Assembly: GCF_024436375.1 (NCBI RefSeq)
Contig: NZ_JAFMZM010000003.1
Location: 759,544-823,543, forward strand
Direction: 5' to 3'
DNA from: Nocardioides astragali
GTDB lineage: Bacteria; Actinomycetota; Actinomycetes; Propionibacteriales; Nocardioidaceae
Length of the DNA stretch: 64,000 nucleotides
The stretch's first letter is position 1. Every line of letters begins with the position of its first letter. The notes under the pieces were generated by a model. That model ran no database searches. It was not told where the DNA came from and worked only from the letters and a program-made list of their open reading frames with translations. Below are positions 46,746-53,078 of this stretch, one piece after another. The position numbers and the translations under genes were made by a program.

Positions 46746-47459
46746 TCAGGAATCCCCCGGACGCACCAGTCCGGACTCGTAGGCGAGGACCACGGCCTGG
46801 ACCCGGTCGCGGAGGCTGAGCTTGGCGAGCACATGGCCGACGTGCGTCTTCACCGTCGCCTCCGACAGGTGCATGCGTCGGGCGATCTCGGCGTTGGTGT
46901 CGCCGGTCGCGATCTCGCGCAACGTGTCGGCCTCGCGCGGCGTCAGCTTCTCCAGCACGCCCGCGGGTCCGGCGCCCTCCGCCGGGGACGCCGCCACGTG
47001 CTCGATCAGCCGCCGGGTGGTGGACGGCGCCACCACGCCGTGCCCGGCGTGCACGACCCGGATCGCCTCGACGATCTCTTCCGCACGGGCGTCCTTCAGG
47101 AGGAACCCGCTCGCGCCGGCGCGGATCGCGGGAAAGGCGTACTCGTCGAGGTCGAAGGTGGTGAGCGCCACGATCCGGGTGTCCGGCAGCTCGGCGGTGA
47201 TACGGGCGGTCGCCGCGATGCCGTCGAGACGGGGCATCCGCAGGTCCATCAGCACCACGTCGACCCGGCGCGAGCGCACGAGCTCGAGAGCCTCGATGCC
47301 GTCCGCCGCCTCGCCGACGAGCCGCAGGTCGGGCTGCGACTCGACCATCATGCGCAGTGCCGTGCGCATCAGCTCCTGGTCGTCGACGATGACGACCCTG
47401 ATCTCTTCCCTGATCTCCTCCCTGATCTCCTCCCTGACCACACCGTCGCTGCTCGTCAT
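46746..47459 (-). CDS. NarL/LuxR-type response regulator
   Basis: 237 residues. Receiver domain: VVIVDDQELMRTALRMM (acidic pair), phosphorylated Asp in VVLMDLRMPRLDG near residue 70, Lys in FLLKDA. The C-terminal helix-turn-helix is LTPREADTLREIATGDTNAEIARRMHLSEATVKTHVGHVLAKL. The N-terminus has an extra (I-R-E-E) repeat, three copies, encoded by 12-bp tandem repeats at 47398-47433. It is coupled to the sensor kinase gene upstream (ATGA). Targets are unknown; the adjacent membrane-protein operon is a candidate. Confidence 0.93.
   Translation of the reverse strand: MTSSDGVVREEIREEIREEIRVVIVDDQELMRTALRMMVESQPDLRLVGEAADGIEALELVRSRRVDVVLMDLRMPRLDGIAATARITAELPDTRIVALTTFDLDEYAFPAIRAGASGFLLKDARAEEIVEAIRVVHAGHGVVAPSTTRRLIEHVAASPAEGAGPAGVLEKLTPREADTLREIATGDTNAEIARRMHLSEATVKTHVGHVLAKLSLRDRVQAVVLAYESGLVRPGDS
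47398..47433. repeat. Three 12-bp tandem repeats inside the response-regulator gene
   Basis: CTGATCTCTTCC at 47398 followed by CTGATCTCCTCC at 47410 and 47422 (plus strand). It encodes the I-R-E-E repeats at the start of the response regulator. Gain or loss of a unit keeps the frame. Confidence 0.85.
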
Positions 47460-48649
47460 GCCGGGATCCTCGCCTCCACCAGCCAGCCGCCCTCGACCCG
47501 CCCCGCGCGGAACGAGCCCCCGACCGCATCCAGGCGTTCCTGCATCCCGAGGAGTCCACGCCCTCGGGTCGGGTCGCCAGCCGGGGCCGTCGCGTCCTCG
47601 TTGCTGATCGCCACCCGCAGGGCTGCCGCCTCCCAGGTCAGCGCCACTGTGGCGGACGAGCCGCGAGGCGCGTGCTTGACCACGTTGGTGAGCGCCTCCT
47701 GGACGAGGCGGTAGGCAGCCGTCTCCCGCACCGGGAGGAGGTGCAGCGGCTCCCCGGCCACGGCCAGGTCGACCGGCAGGCCAGTCGTGCGCACCTGCTC
47801 GACGAGAGCCGGAAGATCTCCCAGCGTGGGCTGCGGCGCCCCCGGCGACGCACCGTCGCGCAGGACGCCCAGCAGGCCACGCATCTCGGCGAGGGCCTCG
47901 CGGCCGGAGGTCGCGATGGACTCCAGGATCTGCGGAGCACGCTCCGGCTGGTCGGCCACCACCATGCGACCGCCCTCCGCCTGGGCGACCATCACCGCCA
48001 GCGAGTGGGCCACGACGTCGTGCATCTCCCGGGCGATCCGGCGCCTCTCGTCAGCGGCACCCCGCTCGGCCAGCGCGCCGATCCAGGCGGTCCGGGTCGC
48101 GCGATAGCGACCCAGTGCCCAGGCCGCCGCGGTCCCGCCGAGCACGGCGGCGGTCAGGAACAGCCGCCACACCCACTGCGCCGAGACGGGCAGCACGAAC
48201 GCCGTGTCCCACAGGCGTACGACGGCCAGGAAGCAGCCGGTCAGACCGACCCCGAGCGCGATGGTCGGCCACGGCGCGGCGGTGTGCGCGGCGACGGCGT
48301 ACAGGAGGACGAAGAACACCAGCCCCGTGGGCAGGAGCACGGGGGAGTAAGGCCCGCCCGCCTCGAGCGCTGTCGGTCCGCCGAGGTCCGGGGCCGCGAC
48401 GACGACGAGCATCGCGAGGCACCCCAGGCCGAAGGCCTCCCTGGGCCAGCGGTGGGCCAGCGCGACGAGCACGTGGAGGCCGACCAGGGCGACGATCAGC
48501 ACGGTGGTCCAGGCAGGTCGGACGCCGCCGTCGCGGACGGACGTGATCCCGACCGGGAGCAGCAGGAGAGCCAGTGCGCCCGCAAGACCACCCTGCAGTG
48601 CGCCGCCGAGCCAGCGAGGCCCTGGCGACGGGGGCGCGATCGTGGTCAT
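47456..48649 (-). CDS. Sensor histidine kinase (NarX/DesK-like)
   Basis: 397 residues from the ATG at 48649. Five or so membrane segments (about 15-190) make up the sensor; no extracellular domain of size is present. The HisKA_3 dimerisation helix carries RRRIAREMHDVVAHSLAVMVAQAEGG with the phospho-accepting His near residue 207. The ATPase domain is short: RLVQEALTNVVKHAP (N box) and GRGLLGMQERLDAVGG (G box). Its stop overlaps the response-regulator start as ATGA, giving a complete two-component pair. The stimulus may lie within the membrane. Confidence 0.93.
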   Translation of the reverse strand: MTTIAPPSPGPRWLGGALQGGLAGALALLLLPVGITSVRDGGVRPAWTTVLIVALVGLHVLVALAHRWPREAFGLGCLAMLVVVAAPDLGGPTALEAGGPYSPVLLPTGLVFFVLLYAVAAHTAAPWPTIALGVGLTGCFLAVVRLWDTAFVLPVSAQWVWRLFLTAAVLGGTAAAWALGRYRATRTAWIGALAERGAADERRRIAREMHDVVAHSLAVMVAQAEGGRMVVADQPERAPQILESIATSGREALAEMRGLLGVLRDGASPGAPQPTLGDLPALVEQVRTTGLPVDLAVAGEPLHLLPVRETAAYRLVQEALTNVVKHAPRGSSATVALTWEAAALRVAISNEDATAPAGDPTRGRGLLGMQERLDAVGGSFRAGRVEGGWLVEARIPA

Positions 48650-48747
48650 GACGGCCAACCTAACGCCGGGCCCCCGGGTCTCATATCCGAGACGACTTGC
48701 CGGGGCCGTGCGTTGACCGGGGTCGACGGTCCCGGTGGACTGGGGTC

Positions 48748-50031
48748 ATGCCCCCCAGTCGTGACCTCGAGGAGATGTGGCGCGACCTGGCCCCGGTCGG
48801 CCGTTCGGCCTCGTCGGGCGGCTACTTCCGCCAACCCTGGGCCTCCGCCGAGATCGAGCTGCGGGAGTGGTTCGCCGAGGAGTGCGCCGCCCGTGGGCTC
48901 ACCGTCGAGACCGACGGGATCGGCAACCAGGTCGCCTGGTGGTCGCCCTCGTCCCCGTCGGTCGAGGAAGGCGCCCCACGCCTGCGCCGTCCTGAGGAGG
49001 CGCGCCAGCGCCGTCTCGAAGGGTCGCGAGACCAGGGCGTGCTCACCGGCTCCCACCTCGACTCCGTCCTCGACGGTGGTGCGTACGACGGTCCGCTGGG
49101 CGTCGCGTCCGCGCTGGCCGCGATCGACCTGCTGCGCGAGCGGGGCTTCGAGCCCAGCCGTCCGATCGGGGTGTCGGTCTTCGTCGAGGAGGAGGGCTCG
49201 CGCTTCGGCCGCGCCTGCCTCGGCTCACGGCTGGTCACCGGTGCGACCACGTGGGAGGAGGCACGCGAGCTCCGCGACCGCGACGGGACCTTCCTCGGTG
49301 ACGCGGTGTCCGCGGCAGGCCTGGATCCTTCGCGCGGCCTGCTGTCGCTGGAAGGTGTCGGCACCTTCGTCGAGCTGCACGTCGAGCAGGGGCGCGACCT
49401 CGTCGACCGCGACGTCGCCGTCGGCCTGGCCAGCGAGATCTGGCCGCACGGGCGCTGGCGCTTCGACTTCGCCGGGCAGGCCAACCACGCGGGCACCACC
49501 CGCATGGAGGACCGGCACGACCCGATGCTCACCTACGCGATGACCGCGCTGGCCGCCAACAAGCAGGCCCGGCTCGCCGGGCAGCGCGCGACCTTCGGCC
49601 GGGTCTCGGTCGAGCCCAACGGCACCAACGCGGTGCCCTCGCTCGTGACCGCCTGGCTGGATGCCCGGGCCTCCGCTGACGACACCCTCGCCGCGATGGT
49701 CGCGGAGATCTCCCGCCAGGCCGACGAGCGCGCCGGTCGTGACGGCACCTCGCTGGTCGTGACGCCCGAGTCGGTGTCGGGCTCGGTGGCCTTCGACCCC
49801 GGCCTCGCCCAGCGGCTGGCCGGGCTCGGCGACTGGCCGGTCATCCCGACCCAGGCCGGCCACGACGCCGGCATCCTGTCCGACGCCGGCATCCCCACCG
49901 CGATGGTCTTCGTGCGCAACCCGACCGGCGTCTCGCACTCGCCCGACGAGCACGCCGAGATGGCCGACTGCCGCGCCGGGGTCGAGGCACTGGCCGACGT
50001 GCTGGCCGAGCTGACCGGGGCGCCGGAGTGA
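48748..50031 (+). CDS. M20-type amidase of the hut locus (allantoate amidohydrolase-like; candidate N-formylglutamate deformylase)
   Basis: 427 residues of the allantoate amidohydrolase/N-carbamoylase group. Metal and substrate residues lie in LTGSHLDSVLDGGAYDGPLGV, VFVEEEGSRFG, ELHVEQG and GQANHAGTTRM, then HDAGILSDAGIP. It is coupled to hutF (GTGA overlap) and then hutI, so it is part of the histidine route, not purine degradation. HutF yields N-formylglutamate, and no HutG-type enzyme is present, so this protein is the best candidate for the last hydrolysis; unproven. Residues about 72-96 are an insertion absent from typical relatives, partly encoded by the repeat at 48991-49023. ATG at 48748. 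Confidence 0.85.
   Translation: MPPSRDLEEMWRDLAPVGRSASSGGYFRQPWASAEIELREWFAEECAARGLTVETDGIGNQVAWWSPSSPSVEEGAPRLRRPEEARQRRLEGSRDQGVLTGSHLDSVLDGGAYDGPLGVASALAAIDLLRERGFEPSRPIGVSVFVEEEGSRFGRACLGSRLVTGATTWEEARELRDRDGTFLGDAVSAAGLDPSRGLLSLEGVGTFVELHVEQGRDLVDRDVAVGLASEIWPHGRWRFDFAGQANHAGTTRMEDRHDPMLTYAMTALAANKQARLAGQRATFGRVSVEPNGTNAVPSLVTAWLDARASADDTLAAMVAEISRQADERAGRDGTSLVVTPESVSGSVAFDPGLAQRLAGLGDWPVIPTQAGHDAGILSDAGIPTAMVFVRNPTGVSHSPDEHAEMADCRAGVEALADVLAELTGAPE
48991..49023. repeat. Palindromic dispersed-repeat-like insertion inside the amidase gene
   Basis: CCTGAGGAGG, then CGCGCCAGCGCC, then GTCTCGAAGGG. The centre has dyad GGCGC-GCCA-GCGCC, and TCTCG at 49014-49018 pairs with CGAGA at 49027-49031. 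It resembles the short 'ctgagga...tctcgaagg' elements I recall from intergenic regions of related actinobacteria, but here it lies in frame in a gene. Recall, not search. Confidence 0.5.
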
Positions 50032-51353
50032 CGGCGTACCTGCTCGAACGGGCCTGGCTGCCCTCGGCCTCCGGTGGCGCCTTCCGCGACGACGTGCTCG
50101 TCGAGGTGGAGGGCGGGCGCTTCACCGCGGTGACGCCCGACAGCGACCCGCCACGCGCGATCCCCGTCCGGGGACTCGTCGTCCCCGGCCTCGCCAACAC
50201 CCACAGCCACGCCTTCCACCGCGCGCTGCGCGGCCGCACCCAGCGCGAGCGCGGGACGTTCTGGACCTGGCGCGACCAGATGTACGCCGTCGCCGCGCGG
50301 CTCGACCCGGACTCCTACCTCGCCCTCGCGCGGGCGACGTACCGCGAGATGGCTGCCGCCGGCATCACGTGCGTCGGCGAGTTCCACTACGTCCACCGTC
50401 GGCCGGACGGCTCGACCTACGACGACCCCAACGAGATGGGCCTCGTGCTGGCCGAGGCGGCCCGGCAGGCCGGGATCCGCATCACGTTGCTCGACACCCT
50501 CTACCTCTCCTCCGGATTCGGCGTCGCCCCCCGAGGAGCCCAGGTCCGCTACGTCGACGGCTCGGTCGAGGAGTGGACGTCGCGGGTCGACGCCCTCGAC
50601 GGCGGTGCTCATGCCGTGACCGGCGCGGCCGTCCACTCGGTCCGGGCGGTGCCGGCGTCCGAGCTCGACGCGGTGGCGTCGTGGGTGGGCGAGCGGCCGT
50701 TCCACGCGCACGTCTCCGAGCAGGTCGCCGAGAACGAGGCGTGCCTCGAGGCGTACGGCGTCACGCCCACCCGGCTGCTCGCCGACCACGGCCTGGTGGG
50801 GCCCACGACGAGCCTGGTCCACGCGACGCACCTCACCGACGACGACATCGCGCTGATCGGCGGGGCGCGGGCCTTCGCCGCCTTCTGCCCGACGACCGAG
50901 CGTGACCTCGGCGACGGCATCGGCCCGTCGCGGCGGCTCCACGACGCGGGCGCCCGCCTGACCCTCGGCAGCGACAGCCACGCGGTGATCGACCCGTTCG
51001 AGGAGATGCGCGCCCTCGAGCTCGACGAGCGGCTCGCCACCCAGCAGCGAGGCCACTGGAGCGCGCCCGAGCTGCTCGAGGCCGCCACGGCCGCCGGCCA
51101 CGCGTCCCTCGGCTGGTCCGACGCCGGCGCCATCGCGGTGGGTCAGCGCGCGGACCTCGTGGTCGTGGACCCGGCGAGCCCGAGGACCGCCGGGGCCGGG
51201 CGTGACGAGGGGGCCGTCGCCTTCGCGGCGTGCGCCGAGGACGTGCAGCGGGTGATGGTCGACGGCCGGTGGGTCGTGGAAGAGGGGCAGCGCTACGACA
51301 TCGGCCTCGAGCTGGAGGCCGCGATCGCCGGCATCTGGGGAGAGATGACATGA
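50028..51353 (+). CDS. hutF: Formimidoylglutamate deiminase
   Basis: 441 residues, GTG in a GTGA overlap with the amidase. It is an amidohydrolase of the HutF type, converting N-formimidoyl-L-glutamate to N-formyl-L-glutamate and ammonia. Metal ligands: [17 protein letters not shown] near residue 60, HAHVSEQ near 230, HATHLTDDD near 265 and [17 protein letters not shown] near 320. [12 protein letters not shown] is typical of HutF. The pathway here therefore goes through deiminase rather than direct HutG formiminoglutamase. Its stop overlaps the small ORF at 51350 as ATGA. Confidence 0.95.
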   Translation: MTAYLLERAWLPSASGGAFRDDVLVEVEGGRFTAVTPDSDPPRAIPVRGLVVPGLANTHSHAFHRALRGRTQRERGTFWTWRDQMYAVAARLDPDSYLALARATYREMAAAGITCVGEFHYVHRRPDGSTYDDPNEMGLVLAEAARQAGIRITLLDTLYLSSGFGVAPRGAQVRYVDGSVEEWTSRVDALDGGAHAVTGAAVHSVRAVPASELDAVASWVGERPFHAHVSEQVAENEACLEAYGVTPTRLLADHGLVGPTTSLVHATHLTDDDIALIGGARAFAAFCPTTERDLGDGIGPSRRLHDAGARLTLGSDSHAVIDPFEEMRALELDERLATQQRGHWSAPELLEAATAAGHASLGWSDAGAIAVGQRADLVVVDPASPRTAGAGRDEGAVAFAACAEDVQRVMVDGRWVVEEGQRYDIGLELEAAIAGIWGEMT

Positions 51354-51487
51354 GCACCCCACGACGTTCTTCTCCCCCGCACCGCTTCACCCCACGGCCT
51401 CCTGCCTCCCCCGCTGCGCTCCTCCCCCACGAGCCCACGGGGACCCCGAAGCGCTCCTCCGAACAACGCCGCAGGGACCCCGCATGA
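51350..51487 (+). CDS. 45-residue Pro/Ser/Arg-rich ORF bridging hutF and hutI
   Basis: It opens with the ATG of an ATGA overlap at the hutF stop and ends with the TGA of an ATGA overlap at the hutI start, so all three are in ribosome continuity. It reads [18 protein letters not shown] and ends [12 protein letters not shown]. The base composition (long C-rich runs, few A/T) is unlike the flanking genes, so it may be an inserted spacer that happens to be open rather than a selected protein. No family recognised. Confidence 0.3.
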   Translation: MSTPRRSSPPHRFTPRPPASPAALLPHEPTGTPKRSSEQRRRDPA

Positions 51488-52665
51488 CAACGACCGTCAT
51501 CACCGGCATCGGCGAGCTGGTCACCAACGACCCCGCGCGCCGGGAGCAGGGCGGCCTCCTCGGCCTCCTGCCCGACGCGGCCGTCGTGGTCGAGAGGAGT
51601 CGGATCGCCTGGGTCGGCCCGGGCGCCGAGGCGCCGGATGCCGACGTCCGGGTCGACGCCGGTGGCCGCGCCGTCATCCCCGGCTTCGTCGACTCGCACA
51701 GCCACCTGGTCTTCGCCGGCGACCGGTCGGCGGAGTTCGAGGCCCGGATGACCGGCGAGCCCTACACCGCCGGCGGGATCCGTACGACGGTGGCCAGGAC
51801 GCGCGCCGCCACCGACGAGCAGCTGACCTCGCACGTCGCCCGGCTCGTCGCCGAGATGCGTGGCCAGGGCACCACCACGGTCGAGATCAAGAGCGGCTAC
51901 GGGCTGTCGGTCCACGACGAGGCGCGTAGCCTCGCGGTCGCCCGCCAGTTCACCGACGAGACCACCTTCCTCGGCGCCCACGTCGTCCCTGACGGCACCA
52001 CGCCCGAGGACTACGTCGCCCTCGTCACCGGTCCGATGCTGGCAGCCGCGGCGCCGCACGCCCGGTGGATCGACGTGTTCTGCGAGGACGGCGCCTTCGA
52101 CGTCGACGAGGCCCGGGCGATCCTGCTGGCCGGCACCGACAGCGGGCTGCGCGGACGGCTCCACGCCAACCAGCTGACGTACGGCGGTGGGGTGCAGCTG
52201 GCCTGCGAGCTCGGCCTGGCCGCGGTCGACCACTGCACCTTCTTGTCCGGCGACGACGTCTCCGCGCTGGAGTCGAGCGGCACGATCGCGACCCTGCTGC
52301 CGGGCGTGGAGTTCTCCACGCGCCAGCCCTATCCCGACGCCCGTGGGTTGATCGACGCGGGCGTCCGGGTCGCGCTCGCCAGCGACTGCAACCCGGGCTC
52401 CTGCTTCACCTCGTCGATGGCGCTGTGCATCGCCCTGGCGGTCCGGGAGATGCGGATGAGCCCGGCCGAGGCCCTGCACGCCGCGACCGCCATGGGCGCC
52501 GCGGCCCTCGACCGCGACGACGTCGGCGTGCTCGCCCCTGGCAACGCTGCCGACCTCGTGCTCCTCGACGCGCCGTCGTACGTCCATCTCGCCTACCGGC
52601 CCGGGGTCCCGCTCGTGGCCGGGGTCTGGCAGGCCGGCCGCCCGGTCGTCGGCACCCCCTCCTGA
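51484..52665 (+). CDS. hutI: Imidazolonepropionase
   Basis: 393 residues. It hydrolyses imidazolone propionate to formimidoylglutamate, the third step. Ligands: [22 protein letters not shown] near residue 70, [25 protein letters not shown] with the second His, and [15 protein letters not shown]. The start is the ATG at 51484, overlapping the preceding small ORF. The pathway in this window is thus HutH-HutU (22.8-26.0 kb) and then HutI-HutF-amidase (48.7-52.7 kb), split between two loci about 23 kb apart. Confidence 0.97.
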   Translation: MTTTVITGIGELVTNDPARREQGGLLGLLPDAAVVVERSRIAWVGPGAEAPDADVRVDAGGRAVIPGFVDSHSHLVFAGDRSAEFEARMTGEPYTAGGIRTTVARTRAATDEQLTSHVARLVAEMRGQGTTTVEIKSGYGLSVHDEARSLAVARQFTDETTFLGAHVVPDGTTPEDYVALVTGPMLAAAAPHARWIDVFCEDGAFDVDEARAILLAGTDSGLRGRLHANQLTYGGGVQLACELGLAAVDHCTFLSGDDVSALESSGTIATLLPGVEFSTRQPYPDARGLIDAGVRVALASDCNPGSCFTSSMALCIALAVREMRMSPAEALHAATAMGAAALDRDDVGVLAPGNAADLVLLDAPSYVHLAYRPGVPLVAGVWQAGRPVVGTPS

Positions 52666-52675
52666 CCCCCGGTGG

Positions 52676-52736
52676 GTAGTCCGCTGCGAATCGCGGGTCA
52701 TCGCCGCCGGCAGACCGGCTTTCTGCAGCGGACTAC
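52676..52736. terminator. Inverted repeat after hutI
   Basis: GTAGTCCGCTGC at 52676-52687 pairs with GCAGCGGACTAC at 52725-52736 (12-bp perfect arms). The loop contains a second hairpin, GCCGG-CAGA-CCGGC at 52706-52719. It begins 10 bp after the hutI stop and could be a terminator or a mobile palindromic repeat. Confidence 0.65.
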
Positions 52737-52758
52737 TCCGCCAGGGACGGCGCGCGCA

Positions 52759-52805
52759 CTACCTCAGACGGCCTCGTACGCCGCTCCCGACGGCATCTGA
52801 GGTAG
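52759..52805. repeat. Second inverted repeat in the same intergenic region
   Basis: CTACCTCAGA at 52759-52768 pairs with TCTGAGGTAG at 52796-52805 across 27 bases. CTACCTCA recurs as a direct copy at 52845-52852, just before the region upstream of the 37-residue ORF. With the preceding hairpin it makes a compact array of dyads in 255 bp of gene-free DNA. Confidence 0.6.
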
Positions 52806-52920
52806 CTGGCCACGCGTGAATAGGGCGCCCGCCCGATGTCCGGCCCTACCTCATGGACGGAATCTCTACTCACGGTCCCAGAAGGGGCCCCCTGAAGAGG
52901 GATTCGAAGAGGAGAAGCAC

Positions 52921-53034
52921 ATGTTCAGCACCGACAGCTTCCTGAGTGCCGAGATCGCCTACCGCCAGGACCGGATCCGGAAGGACTACGGCGTCCGTCG
53001 CTGGACGCGCCGCGCCGACCAGACCAAGGGATGA
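52921..53034 (+). CDS. 37-residue basic microprotein upstream of LuxR regulator
   Basis: ATG at 52921 with GAGGAG about eight bases upstream. It reads MFSTDSFLSAEIAYRQDR then IRKDYGVRRWTRRADQTKG: a short helix and a basic tail with one Trp. The TGA overlaps an ATG in the frame of the large regulator. No family recognised. The strong site and junction suggest it is expressed; it might be a co-regulator or a leader that couples translation. Confidence 0.5.
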   Translation: MFSTDSFLSAEIAYRQDRIRKDYGVRRWTRRADQTKG

Positions 53035-53078
53035 CGCGCAGCGTGGTCGGCCCTCGGGTGTCGGAGCGGCAGGACACA

